In this document: piece after piece, positions 1 to 12,490 of the stretch
Position numbering within the stretch: position 1 is the first letter of the stretch
How the letters are laid out: every line of letters starts with the position of its first letter
Assembly (NCBI GenBank): GCA_028564675.1
Contig: JAOVVO010000328.1
Span: 21,435 to 85,434, forward strand
Direction: 5' to 3'
Source: Onchocerca lupi
Taxonomy: Eukaryota; Nematoda; Chromadorea; Rhabditida; Onchocercidae
Length of the DNA stretch: 64,000 bases
The notes under the pieces: generated by a model
Databases searched by the model: none
Told to the model about the DNA's origin: nothing
The model's input: only the letters and a program-made list of their open reading frames with translations
Made by a program: the position numbers and the translations under genes

Positions 1-111
1 TACCATTTCTTGTCATCTTCTTAAGAATACGACCTTGTCAAAAATACAAAAAAGTCATTTCTTTTGGTAAACTAGTAATTTATTATGTAAAAAAAAAGAA
101 TGAAAAATAAA

Positions 112-231
112 CAGGTCTATTCTTCTTCAAGTTTTTAATAATTTAACTTCTCTCAAGAATTTGTTTTGTTTAAATGTAAAATTGAAACAAACAGATCTAT
201 TCTTTTGTAAGTTCTTGATAATTTAATCTCT
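112..231. repeat. Diverged two-copy tandem duplication, about 77 bp
   Basis: The segment beginning ACAGGTCTATTCTTC near 112 is repeated as ACAGATCTATTCTTT near 190. Both copies are followed by AAGTT and a TAATAATTTAA/TGATAATTTAA block, with scattered substitutions. It is probably an old local duplication with no sign of function. Confidence 0.5.
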
Positions 232-1966
232 TAAAACTCTGCAGTTTTGAATGAATTTTATTAAATCGAAAAATTGATTTAAACAAGATTTATTTTATTC
301 TTTTTCATTTAAAATTTAAGCATTTATTGAATAAGAGATATGAAAATTTTAATACATGCTAAAATTGATGATATACAATAATTTGATAAATAATTATAAG
401 ATAAAAAATTAAAATAATAAAAATAAATAAATAAATAAACATAACCAAATTCGAAAATTATTATTTAATAGAAAGAAACTGAAGATATTTGCTAAGATTT
501 ACCATGAAAGTGCTTGCAGTAAATACTTGCAAAATATTCATGCAAACATGCGAAATATTGGAATTTTTTTGGATAATCTTAATCAAATGATAAAAATTCA
601 AACTAACTTTTTTTTCATTATTTTGATAAATGATAAAAACTCAATAGGCAAATTCGTTTTTTTTTTTTGTAGCACTTCAGATAGTACAATATTAGCATCA
701 AATGCTTTTGTAAAAACATACAATTAAAATATGAAATTATCATACTATTGTTCCACATTTTTATAATTTCTATTTATTTGTCCGTATAATTGAAAATTTA
801 GCAATTTATGTTGAATAAAATTATTTTGCATGACTTTTTTCTTCGCATTTCATTGTTATAAATATTTTTAATTCATTCTTGACATGGATTTTCTAAGATT
901 TTCTAATTGAACAAACATAACTATACAAGTAAGTATCATATTTAATTCTAATAATGCTTTAAAAGCTAACACATTGTAATATAAGACATCATTCAGTTAT
1001 CATATTTTTAAAATCAAATATCTTCCTCATGCTTTTACGAAAACAAATTGAAATATGACATTTTTGCAGAAAAAAAAAAAAAAAAAACAATTCATTCTAA
1101 ATTAATTAAATTAAATTATTTTGGCGAGTTTATTTTAGTCACTTTAATAATATTTAAATGTTTTATTTAAATACATTTTCATTCTAAACATTTTAGTTCT
1201 TCATATTTTTCTTTTCTATTGTATGATATTCTTTTCAGTCAAATTATATTATAAATTATCATTTTGGCTCAAATAAATGTATAAAATGATATTTTTGTGT
1301 ATTATTTGAAATTTTTTGCTAATATTTCATTCATGAAAGTCAATAAATAATTTGTATTGCTTAAACTTCGTACAAAAGTCATTCATACTTCATCAATTTT
1401 ACGAAGACCTGAATCTTAGCATTGGAAGAACAATTAATTTCTGCTAATATATCTTTTTAAAAATTCTATCAAAATTTTTTTCAATCCTCATCTTATTTTT
1501 AACAATGGTAAATTTTTACAGGAGTAAGATATTATAGAAGAATGCTTTTAGAAGTTTGGGAATTTAATTCAAATTGATTTTAAAATTTAAAAAATTTTTT
1601 CCAAGCATTTGATTGGATTTTTGACAAATTATTACAATCTATTGTTATCAAGAAATTTGAGGAAACAGAAATAGATGAATTTTCAATTTTTTTTTTTAAT
1701 CACTATTTCATAATTACTGTCAAAAGGTGTCAAATTGAAGAATAATTTACATATCATTTTGCATATTACTTTTTTTTGTCATCATTTTGTCAATTCTTCC
1801 TCTTCTAATAATTTCATATTCTTTTCTTTTTTTTTTTTTTAATTGAAGAAGAATAAAAATGAAAATAATCATTGATTTAAAAATAATTGAATGTTTCTTT
1901 AAATGATAAAATTGAAAAATTATGATTGATCTTTAAATCAAATTCAAGGAAAAGAAACATTTTCTA

Positions 1967-2113
1967 AATAGAGCGGTATCTGATTGCCTTTGAACCTCTG
2001 ATTTTCGCCTTTGATGAATGAAGACATTCGTGGCAAATGCTTTCGCAGTCGGACGTTTCGCTACGATCCAAAAATTTCCCTCCAACGCAACGATACGATT
2101 TCCACCCGTCCGT
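1967..2113 (-). other. GC-richer island; candidate cysteine-rich exon
   Basis: Between stops at 1964-1966 and 2114-2116 the minus strand is open for 49 codons in visibly less AT-rich DNA than its surroundings. The reading has four cysteines: YRCVGGKFLDRSETSDCESI followed by CHEC, then a basic tail. There is no ATG in this frame and no clean acceptor, so it could be an internal exon of an unseen gene, a conserved non-coding element or chance. The plus strand also has a 58-codon ATG frame from 2014. I do not recognise a family. Confidence 0.25.
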
Positions 2114-3800
2114 TCATTTTAATCATTATCTCAGATCAGAAAACAACCAAAATGGAACAGAAATCCTATTTCATTATTCCATGCAAATAAAATCAGCAAT
2201 TTAAAAAAAAAAAAGAAAAAATCAAAAAAAAGTTGGACAATGTTTCATCGTTGGCTATTTATTTGATTAAAAATAATAATTTGTCACCGAGATTCGTTGG
2301 AATAATACGAAAAGATTAAAAAGAGTAAAAATATTCATTGTACTTGAAATAATCGAATTTTTTTTTTTTAAAGAAAAAAATTAAAAAGTTGATAAGTTTT
2401 ATAAGCGAAAAATTTTGGATCAAAAACGAAATATCTGCGTGAATAAATTGATTGTTTAAAATAATTGAAATTATTCATCATCAAAAATTAGTAAAATTTA
2501 CTATCTTTGAAAACGAAACATGTTTTCGGATGATATTATTTGAATGTAGTTCTACAATTTGTCCTGCAAAATTATCATATTTTTTTTTTTTTTTTAGTAA
2601 ACTATCACATTTTTTTTGAGTTATTATTATAAATTTCAAACTTTTTCACAGAAGTACACAAAAGACCAGACAAACAACTGAAATCAAATATTTAAAATCA
2701 GATAGAATATGATAATCATATTATAATATATAATGATGGGGCAGTAGCAATTTTTTTTTGTTTAATTTTTAATCTATTCTAATATTAATAATAATAATTT
2801 CAATTTTTATGTAGTTGATTTTTTCTTTATTCAAAAGTTTTTTTCCTGTCACATCACTTTTTCGAATTGATGTTGTAAATTTTAATTTATATTTGTTGAA
2901 TACCAAATTTTTATTTGTAGCAATAACGTAAAAAACAAATTATTTGGCGTCTTTCTGGTGCCTAACAAATGACACTTTGTCATGAATTTTTTTTTTCAAA
3001 TAACTAGCATATTTTTATTTTGTCACGAAATAAGACTTTCTTCCACTTCCATTTTAAGTTGAATTAGACAATTCAACAATTTACTACATGAAAGAAAATT
3101 TTGCAAGAAAATGGCAGCATTAAAAGTTGCATAAAAAATTAAAATTATCAAAAAGCAATAAAGGGACAACTTGACAAAATCAAACTACTACTATATTTTA
3201 CTGAATAAGATGATTGAATATTTCCAACGTTTTAATGGAAAAATTTTAGTCATGAAAAATTAATTTTTTTGCTTTTTGCTAATAAACTCGTATAATTTTC
3301 AAATCATAATTGCGTTCATTAAAAAATAAATTTTTCACATGATTCAATAACAATCTAAAATTCTTTAAAAAACAAGTGATTTAGGAAGGATTTGTAAAAA
3401 ACAAATGACAAGTAAAATCTGCTCAAAAATATGCTTTTCAATTATTTGGCTTAGTTTGTAATGATGGAATTATACCTATTGTTTATTTTTTAGTTACAAG
3501 TGAATTCTGAACTTTGCTAAGCATAAAGAATAAAAGTGAAAAGAAAAGAAGCTAATTCTAAGCAAACCAATAAGCCAATTATAATATTGGCCAATGATAG
3601 AAGAATATGGCTAATTTGTTGAAATTCTTTGGCAAATATTTTAAATACAATAAAAAAAATAAACTTTGCGAGTATTTTAGAGCATAAATTACAACAATAT
3701 ATCGAAAAGTTGAATAATACTTAATACCATTATCATTTTTCATTAAATACCGATTCATATCATGCTGATAAGATAGAATATATGATACATGATTATATTC

Positions 3801-3838
3801 ATTGGATAATCATCATGTATTCTAAGTAATTATCCAAT
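3801..3838. repeat. Short inverted repeat
   Basis: ATTGGATAAT at 3801-3810 is the perfect reverse complement of ATTATCCAAT at 3829-3838, separated by 18 nt. In DNA this AT-rich, 10-bp arms can arise by chance. Confidence 0.4.
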
Positions 3839-3849
3839 AATTATCCTGG

Positions 3850-3914
3850 CATACTGTATGCTATGTACAGTATTACGTACTGTATACTGTATATCTTAAC
3901 ATACTGTATATAGC
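3850..3914. repeat. Cluster of TACTGTA/TACAGTA repeats
   Basis: Four copies of ATACTGTAT or GTACTGTAT and one inverted copy (TACAGTA) occur within 65 bp. This forms a small palindrome-rich block unlike the flanking homopolymer-rich DNA. Confidence 0.5.
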
Positions 3915-6169
3915 ATAATTTGTGGAAAACAAGCAATTACAATAGTTCGAACCGGATTTTTGAAAGATATTTTTTAGCAATTAAATTAGCAGTAGATTAA
4001 AATGGTAGAATTTTCCTAATTTATTTTATCATATTGAAACAAAACTATCGAATTTTAATCAATTATCATGCTATGGTAAATTCTTCAATTAGAATTCATT
4101 TTTGACAAGATAAAAATGATAAAATATCGAAAATATTTAACAGCAAATTATGATTAAATGGAGAGGAAAGAATAAAACAAAGCGAACAAATTGGAAGTAT
4201 CCAGAACTTGTTGATAAACTGTAACAAAATTTAGGAAAAAAAAAAAAAACGAAACAGAAACTTTATTATTTCATGGTGTAAAAATATCGAATTTGTTACC
4301 TTACCACAAAAACTTCCTTTGACTTTACAAAAATATTACAAAGTTACTTTAAGTTGTTGCAATTTTCAATTAAAATAAACCATTTGTGAAATGTTATGAT
4401 TAAAATCGATTTGCTCACTAGATTACATTTACTGCGATTAACTCACATTGATTTTTTTTTTTATTAATCGATAAATTAATGTACAATTTTCAACATACGA
4501 AATCCAAAAGTAAAAATGAAAAATCAAACTAAACCATTATAAATGGATTTAATTAAAATTTAATTTAATCAAATTTCTCAAAAACCCTCGACAAACTTAT
4601 CTATTCTTAGTTTCATGATATCAGTAAATTTAAGGAAACGAAAAAATAATCATCTTTTCCGTATTCTCTTTTTGCAAACATTTAGCTTCATTATAAAATA
4701 TATAATTTTTATCGAAATTTTTCGGAATAATTAAAAATTTGCTCAAATTTTCTTCAAAATTACTTCTTTCTTATGTTTTTATGTTATTTTTTGATGGATA
4801 AAAATAACGCAATTTATTGTTCGTTTCATAATTTTACGTTCGAAATGCACTTTTTTTTTCCCGAAATAATTGAATTAAAAGAAAATAAAAACGAAACTTT
4901 CCCATTTTTTTTTTCTTTAACTTTTTCATTACTATTTATTTGTGAAGATATTTAAATCGACAAAGGAATATGAATTTGATGAAAAACGAAATGACAGTTT
5001 GGAACAAGTTGAGCTTGATTATCGCTTTATGAGTGAATTTAAATTGTCTCTTTTAATATCAGTAGTATTGAAAATTTTGTTACAAAAAAAGTAGTAAAAA
5101 GATAAAACGAATTATTTTTAACGAATCATGAAATTAATTAATAATTTCTACTTGGATTTTTTTCTTTTTTTTTCTTGAGGAATGATAATAAATCGATGGA
5201 TAAATAATTATTTTGGCGATTATTTTATTTTCTAATTTTTTCTACAAACTGACTTTAGAATTGAAAAGAAAAAAAAAGTAAACAAATTGAACTTTTGCTT
5301 TATAAAAATCAATTCATAATTAATTTTCGTTTTTTTTTTTTTTTTACCTTTCTGCAAAAATTTATTTTAGTGGATTTAAATAGAAAGAAGAAAAACAGAA
5401 ATAAAAATTAGAATTAATAGATGAAAGTAACAAAGGTTTTTATTTTTTCTATTCTTAAAGAGTATTATTATTCATTTTCTTTTTTTTTTTTTTTTGCATT
5501 TTTTAAGAATCAGAAGGATTTTATCAAATGTAATTAATGATTTCGTTTTTTAATCCTTTCTACTTCGCTTTTTTTTTTTTTTCATTCTTTTTGCAAATGC
5601 ACAATTTTTTTTTTTCGATAGATGAAAATGGCAATTGAGAATTATTGTTATTAAAATAAAATAAAAATTCAAAAAATTTAGGAACATGAAGAAAAAAAAA
5701 AGGCAAAATAATTTATCTCTGTTAATTTACGAATTAAAATTGCAAATAGCTTTAAAATTTAAAATGAAATGTTATTTTTGCAATATTTATTAATAAATAT
5801 TTTGCAAATTTTAAAATGGAAAAATCGTAGCCAACTTTTTTTTTTTTTTGAAAGTTGAAGAAAATAGACTTGTTTCGGTAGTTAATTTTTAAATATCCAT
5901 TAAAAAAATCCTGCCCTGATGGCTCGACATGATAAAATAATTAAAATGAGGAAAAGAACCAGACTTCAATACAAGCAACAGAAACATTAAAATGAGCTCA
6001 TTAAAATGAGCATTAATTACTTTGTATATTCAAGCATACATCGTTTATGCCATGCAATTAAAATCATATTTTGAGTAAAAATTGAAGTTATATTAATCAA
6101 AATTTATACAGAGCCAATTTTAGGTCACTTCAGTCAAATTTTTTTAAAAAATTTCTTACATTTTTTATC

Positions 6170-6171
<2 letters not shown>

Positions 6172-6212
<41 letters not shown>

Positions 6213-6228
6213 TATATATATATATATA
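6172..6228. repeat. Poly-T tract (38 nt) followed by (AT)n
   Basis: An uninterrupted run of T from 6172 to 6209 is followed directly by alternating AT to about 6228. The length of such tracts is prone to assembly error. Confidence 0.9.
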
Positions 6229-6624
6229 AGAATAGCAATAAATCGAACCAGAAAAAATTGCAAATCAGAAACTGAAATTTTCAAAAACTTTGATGGATGT
6301 AATAATTGCCACATATTTCGGTGAATTTCTTTACCTTATTTGGTTCATAATAATGAAAATTTAATACTATATATCAATGCAAAAAAAAAAGAAACTGAAT
6401 TATCTTAGCATATTTAGATTTTTACAAAGAATTTCTCAAGAATACAAGGACGAAGAGAAATAAATTCTGATACTTTTTTATTGATAAATATTACTTTAAA
6501 CCAACTTGCCATCATTTTGTCTTTTGTCGAATTTCGAATAACTTATTTGCCAGACACTTCTTTAAAGTCGGCAATTTATCATTGTACATTTCTACGGTCC
6601 ATTAAATATTTCAAAAAGTTATTT

Positions 6625-6723
6625 CATGTTTGTTCTTGTTTCGGTAAAGACATATATCACATTTATGCTTGTTTTGGCAAGAGCATGCATTATATTTATT
6701 CTTATTTTGGTAAAGCATATTTA
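6625..6723 (+). repeat. Three-copy 33-bp repeat, in frame
   Basis: Three 33-bp units translate in one frame as HVCSCFGKDIY, HIYACFGKSMH and YIYSYFGKAYL. They lie in a 106-codon open frame (6481-6801) that begins with TTG and has no upstream ATG. The repeat is clear, but a real protein is doubtful. Confidence 0.5.
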
Positions 6724-7743
6724 AATTTTGCAATAAATAAGTCAAAATTAAAAGAAAAAATGACGAATGATGTTAAATACATACACTTTTCATCAAAATG
6801 AATTCAGTCCCTAAATAACATCAGAAGCACTAGTTACTCGAACCATGAAATTCCACAGGATTTGGATATCGAAGTATTCACATGCGTCAAATATTACCGA
6901 GCAAGGAAATTTCAAAATGTATAATCAAATCTAGAACTTATGCTAAATTTATATTAATTTGTTTCCTTTCCATCAATAAAAAAAAAAAAAAAAAAAAAAA
7001 AGAAAAAAGAAAATATTTACTGGAAATGTTAAAAGATAATTACAGATAAATTTCTTAATGAAATCATGCATGACATGTAGAATTCAAATAGCAATGAATT
7101 AAAATTCACGAATGGAAATAACTTTTAGATGGGAAAACGATCTATTGCAGATCATCAGAAAAGGTTACACTCGACAGTTTCATTTTTTATTAATTTCCAT
7201 ACATCATCCGACCATCGAAATTATCTTCAATTACCATACAGTATTCGACGAGAAGGCTTATCAGTGCTCTGCATCACTCATAATATTTTAATATGCAGTA
7301 TTGAATAAAATGTAGCACTTATTGAATCTCTGTTTCAAGAATAAACTGATCTATTTCAAAAAAAAAAAAAAAGGAAAAAAAACATCGTTAAAATACTTCA
7401 AATTTGCTATATGTTCAAATGTTTTCAATATCAAGTATAATAGTTGAATGAATATTTAATTAAAAATCGAATTAATGCTTAAGTTAAATAATTAATAAAA
7501 ATTTACAAAAAGACGATGCGATATGAAGGATCTATGAACCCAATTAAATTCTTTGCTTTTACAACTACATAAACACCACGAATACATTAAATTATACAAA
7601 ATTGATTTAAATAAATTCATGACCAAGAAGTAAAAACTGAAAGAGAGAATTCCGATTAATTACTGAAATGTAAATACATATATTACTTTCATATATATAT
7701 ATTCATATATACCAGAACTGATTATTTTTCGGATAGAACCGAT

Positions 7744-7749
7744 TTTATT
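7744..7749 (-). terminator. Candidate polyadenylation signal of SDHB
   Basis: AATAAA on the minus strand lies about 90 nt downstream of the SDHB stop codon at 7838-7840. It is the nearest canonical hexamer to that stop. Confidence 0.5.
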
Positions 7750-7837
7750 CTGATGAAATGGAATAAACCAGAAAATATACTGTATAGTTTCTGTACACTT
7801 TTATAAATAGCTTTAGTACAATTTCATAGAATTTAAT

Positions 7838-10800
7838 CTAAAAATTGGCTGGTGCAGCTATAGGTGCCGGCTTTTTATCGAAACCAGTGAGGAGTTTCTT
7901 AATTTCGCCAATTGCTTTTGCTGGATTTAAATGCTAAAATTAAACAAATTTGAAACATTATAACACCAAAAAAATAAAAAATAAAATCTATTTGAACAAA
8001 TATTCTTTCTTTTCTGCTGACAAATTTTACATACCTTCGGACAAGTTTTTGTGCAGTTTAGGATAGTGTGGCATTTGAAAGCACTAAAATGATCGTGTAT
8101 TTTAGACAATCGCTCCTCAGCAAAATCGTCTCGCGAATCAATCATCCATCTGAAAAATTATCAAATAACATTGAAAAGAAAAAAAACACTTGATTTTACG
8201 GGGATAATGACCTTCAGTCATAAAAAATAAAGGATAAAGATAGATCATAGCATTTATTTGTAGATTAACTTTTACATATGTTTTAATGATGTGTAACAAA
8301 CTGCTTATATATATTTATCTCTAATCTAATTACTTCTCTGTCATTTACTGATGATTGACAATAATTATTGAAGCAGCACTAATTTCTTGAATATTAATAA
8401 TCACTATCATTTTTACAATTTAGTAAGAATGTTCGGATTTTCAAACCATAATCAAAAATAATTATACTAATTTAAATTTATTCTATAGTTTATGATTACT
8501 TCCAGTATCAATTATTAAACTTTCGGTCAAGCTTTTTTAATCGTTTTCCGTTTCCAAGCTAGTAACATATGATCGGTAAATGCCGGATTATCAACTCTTT
8601 CAAAAAGGGTAAAATGATGAAGGCTGGTTTTAGAACATTCGTAAGAATATCATTCAATATTCTGAAAAGAAATATTTTGTAAGAAAAACATATCTATAAG
8701 ACTGCAGAAGAATCGCTGGTCCTAGATATTTGTCTGCATTCCACCAGTATGATGGACAACTCGTGCTGCAGCAGGCACAAAGAATGCATTCATATAATCC
8801 ATCCTAAAGATGTTGTCGATATCAGAAATTGAACAACACAACATTTTCGCTTGTATTAATGATATAGAAAAAAAAAAAAAAAAATGCATTGATACTGAAC
8901 CAATGAACAAAATTTTAAATTTCTTTCCAAATATAGATCTACCGACCAGTTTTTCACGCTCTTTTTCTGTCTGGTACATTTGCTTCTCCCCAAGTATCAA
9001 TTTGTTTTTTTTCTTTAGCCATGGTTCAATTGATGCGTATTGTGCGTAAAATAAGTTCATGTCTGGTACCAAATCCTGCGAAAATAATGTAATATAATTT
9101 ATAAATCGCAATTAGTGATTATTCAGAAATAAGTCGTAGATGGCAACCTAAAACGAAAGTTTACGTGAGATTGCCATACTTTAATACCTTCATACAAGAA
9201 AACTGGCATTTCCTACTGTAAAGAATGACATTAACGAAAGAGAGGTTTTCAATGAATCCGATCAATATAAAGTCAGCATAAAACATATACACAAAAAAAA
9301 CAAAAAAATTTTGATCCTTGAAAATACTTCATAAAATCCAGAGGGGTCCTACGGTCTAGTATGTCCAATCGAAATGAGCCTTATTGGCGCCAGTTAAGCA
9401 TATTTCTGCATGATAAGTCAAGAATAGACGAGCCAACAAACAATATCGGATCCAATATTTTACACTACAAATTCCCGTAAATATTTCTCGCTCAAATTTA
9501 ATGAGATACAAATCGATCGTCAAAGTCATGATTAAGTCCTCCAAAAATCAAACTAAGCGTAAAACTTACTTTGATAACAAACATATGTGGCAGCGGATAG
9601 ATTTTACAGCTCTTACTCGTATTTTCATCAATTTTACAAATACATGCCAAGGTATTCTGACCATCGATATTCATAGCACATGAACCACAAATGCCTGAAA
9701 ATATTTGTGCTTCACTTAAGTTTTCAATTTTTTTTTTTTTTTTTTTTTTTTTTGAAAATAATCTATTTCATTGCTGTGGGCAAAGAAGAAAATTTGCATG
9801 CTTTGAGAATTATATTAGTGAACAATGAAATATGAAATTTAATATGGTACTATTCCTCAAAAACCGAATGATAGTCGATAGAATAATAAAAAAATTTATA
9901 CTTATTCACTAATTATGAAATATACTGAGCTTCACTGTTCCTTTTCATTTTAAGAAATTCCATCAGGGATAGTCCCGTCCTTCAAAGAAGCATATGAAAA
10001 ATACCTTCACGACATGAACGGCGGAAAGTAAGAGTTGGGTCCACTTCATTTTTGATCTTGATCAATGCATCCAAAATCATTGCACCACAATCATCCAAAT
10101 CGATATCAAACTTCTGAAATAAAATTCTCCAAAACGTATGTGAAGCTTATAGTGAAGGTAGGCGTCATAAAACCGTTTACGAAGCTATTATCTAATTCAA
10201 CAGTGAGCGTTAATAAATTTCGATTTCAAATTTAATTAAAAATTTGGTTTACATAAGCATCTGTTTGTATTAAATTTTTTGTGTACTATGAATATAACTG
10301 TATATTCTTTTTTATGATGAGCTCATTACTTTTCTAAATTGTTCAGTAATATTCTAAAGTTGAATAATAATTAATGGCACAATTGCGAAATAATCATTTA
10401 TATAAAGAAGATGTAAAAAAGATGCAAAGGTCCAGATCATACAGAATTTTCTCTTATGAAAAGCTAGATTTCTACCTAAATATTACAAACGATATGAGCC
10501 TAATCGAATGAACGTGATACGCGAATTCCTGTAATCCAATTTTATGGCTTAATTAATCATTCTGGCATATCTTTAAACACTGCAGTATCCTGCGGATTCA
10601 TATTATTTTAACCATTTTGAAACCACTTCAAAATTGCTAAATCAATTCAATCTTGTTAAGTTTTAGATATAAAAAAAAGTTCCTACCTGCAACTTAGGTT
10701 GTGATCCGGGTTTTTCCGGATCATACCGATATATCTCGAATGTTTTGACACGTTTTCCTGTGGGGGGTATCGATGATGCGCAACGTGCCATCTGGCATAC

Positions 10801-10845
10801 AAGATTACCCGTACGGCAGAAGTTGGATGCCAAACGAACCATCAT
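7838..10845 (-). CDS. sdhb-1: Succinate dehydrogenase iron-sulfur subunit (complex II), mitochondrial
   Basis: Complex II subunit B passes electrons from the flavoprotein to ubiquinone at the mitochondrial inner membrane. Seven exons: 10687-10845, 10005-10113, 9570-9694, 8947-9075, 8694-8803, 8035-8149 and 7838-7933, giving 280 residues, the same length as the human protein. The N terminus is basic and free of acidic residues for about 30 residues, like a matrix-targeting sequence. Cluster ligands are all present: [2Fe-2S] C87, C92, C95, C107; [4Fe-4S] C180, C183, C186 with C190 beginning the next site; [3Fe-4S] C237HTILNC243TKTC247PK. The ATG at 10845 is followed at once by a second ATG. All junctions keep phase. 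The donor after exon 5 reads AG|ATATGT, not GT, and the donor after exon 4 is GTCGGT. It is transcribed divergently from the gene at 13.4 kb. Confidence 0.96.
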
Positions 10846-11027
10846 TTTTTTTTTTCAATAACTTAAAAATGACGTCGTTACATGTATGTAATTAGTTCTG
10901 ACGTAACGAAAGTAAAAATTTAGTTCAAATGAAAAACATTTCAAAAATACATAAACCTACGCATTAGTGGTTATTGTATTAAACAACTATAAAATATAAT
11001 CAAATGATAGACGCAATGCATATCGGG

Positions 11028-11063
<36 letters not shown>

Positions 11064-11389
11064 CATCAAAATTATGTGTTTTTAAGAATTCGTGTTTCTG
11101 AGCAAAAGCACTCAAATGTGTCAATGCCAAAGCGCAAAACAAGGAGAGAAAGAGAGAGTAATGACAAAAAATATATTTTGTTTTTTTTTGGAAATAACAA
11201 TATTTCCGAGAGATTCAAGTAAACTCGGCAGCCTCACTAAAAAAGGATAGTCGGACATTAAAAATCTTAATAATAAGCCGACATAAAATTTGACGCAGCT
11301 AGTATATAGAATCTTTTGTAAAATACTCGATATTCTATGTGTGAAGATTCTCAAGTAAAAAATCAGATCCATATAAATCCTACTCACGT

Positions 11390-11990
11390 AAATGGTACCT
11401 TATTCACGTAAGACGTACGTCTTGTACGTCTTGACGTATATAGTTTATAAAAGTGTATAACGTATATGAAAAACAATACATTGTTTCACGGTAGAATATT
11501 ACCAAACATAGCACAATATTTAGATTATTCGAAAGAAGCAACGAGAGATGAGATGGAAGAAAAGGAAATGTTATGTAAATGGATGAGTAGCGCGCAGTAG
11601 CACGAACGGATATCATAGAAAAGAGCAGCAAGTGCATGTCGCGCACGCAGAAACGCACGCAGGCATGCATGCATGCATATAGATGCAGGAATAGATGTAG
11701 CGATATAGAACGAAAAAACATTATACATCATTCTCGCTCCTCGTCTCTCACTAAACTTCCTTCTCGACTTTAAAGTGCACACACGTACAGACACATGCAA
11801 ATACACACACATTCACATACAGACATACATGAATATGTGCATGCTCACATGCGCCAAACATATAGAGCAATACAGGTAAAGACGTTAAGATATTAATTAT
11901 AAATATATAATTCATTTGGCACGCGTCATTCACTTTTCAATGCGTTATCTCACGTTGCAATACGTTATCTCACGTTGCAATACGTGATTG
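11390..11990. repeat. ACGT/CA-rich island with microsatellites
   Basis: The segment is richer in G/C and CpG than the surrounding DNA. It holds nested ACGT palindromes (11405-11440), a GCATGCATGCATGCAT run near 11664, and ACACAC/CATACA-type strings at 11778-11840. It ends in the perfect 20-bp duplication at 11944-11983. It could include promoter elements for the flanking divergent genes, but that is inference. Confidence 0.5.
11944..11983. repeat. Perfect 20-bp tandem duplication
   Basis: GTTATCTCACGTTGCAATAC occurs twice back to back with no mismatch. A partial third unit (CAATGCG) precedes it and ACGTGATTG follows. Confidence 0.9.
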
Positions 11991-12199
11991 ACCTTCTTGA
12001 ATATTTCTATCTTTAAGTAGCTCATTATTTATGTATATATAGCAGGAAAGTATTCATCCTCCAATCCATCTTTTCTTCTATAGGATTAAAGAGAAAAGCA
12101 ATTTACTAGCAAATGACATGAATTTTTTTTCTTTTTTTTTTTTTAGAAAGGATAGCTATTTTGTACGAATAATGCACTAAACAACAAAAATGAAAGATC

Positions 12200-12490
12200 A
12201 GGACATTAGTATGATTTAATAGTTGTTAGTAATAGTTTTAAGAGAATCTAAAGTGAATTTGGTATGATCCAATTGTTTCTATTAATTGGTAGCCTCGGAA
12301 GAATCTAATATAAAATTGTAAAATGATTTAGTAGTTATTCTTAATTAACACCTTTAAGAGAATCTAACGTGAAGTTTTGTATAATTCAGTTATTACTAAA
12401 TAATAAGTTCAAGAGAATCTAACGTGAAATTCATTTTTTATATTTTTTTTAGTAATTATTACTAATTAATAGCTTCAAGAAAACTAATAT
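12200..12490. repeat. Degenerate tandem repeat, period about 58 bp, five copies
   Basis: The core AGAGAATCTAA(C/A)GTGAA recurs near 12241, 12298, 12357, 12412 and 12476. Each copy is preceded by a variable TTAGTAATTATTACTAATTA-type block. Spacing of 55-64 bp and many substitutions indicate an old array. Confidence 0.7.

Larger units (their letters stand above)
1..7743. other. AT-rich region without a recognised gene
   Basis: This left arm is almost entirely A/T with many poly-T and poly-A runs. I see no open frame with recognisable domains or a consistent exon series. The few open frames of 60-106 codons are AT-rich and lack homology I can recognise. The exceptions worth noting are listed separately: a short tandem duplication near 112-231, a GC-richer island at 1967-2113, palindromic TACTGTA repeats near 3850, a T38/(AT)n tract at 6172-6228 and a three-copy 33-bp repeat at 6625-6723. 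Confidence 0.6.

Noticed and set aside
4773..4955. Plus-strand 60-codon frame
   Set aside because: Phe/Lys/Asn-rich translation of AT-rich homopolymers.
8722..9111. Long minus-strand open frame of 129 codons through SDHB exons 4 and 5
   Set aside because: It runs through the intron between two exons. Only the parts matching SDHB are coding; in exon 5 the long frame is the wrong one for LYECILCACC.
11404..11933. Overlapping minus-strand frames rich in His, Cys, Val and Ala
   Set aside because: They are translations of CA/CATGCA microsatellites, with no domain, splice structure or conservation visible.
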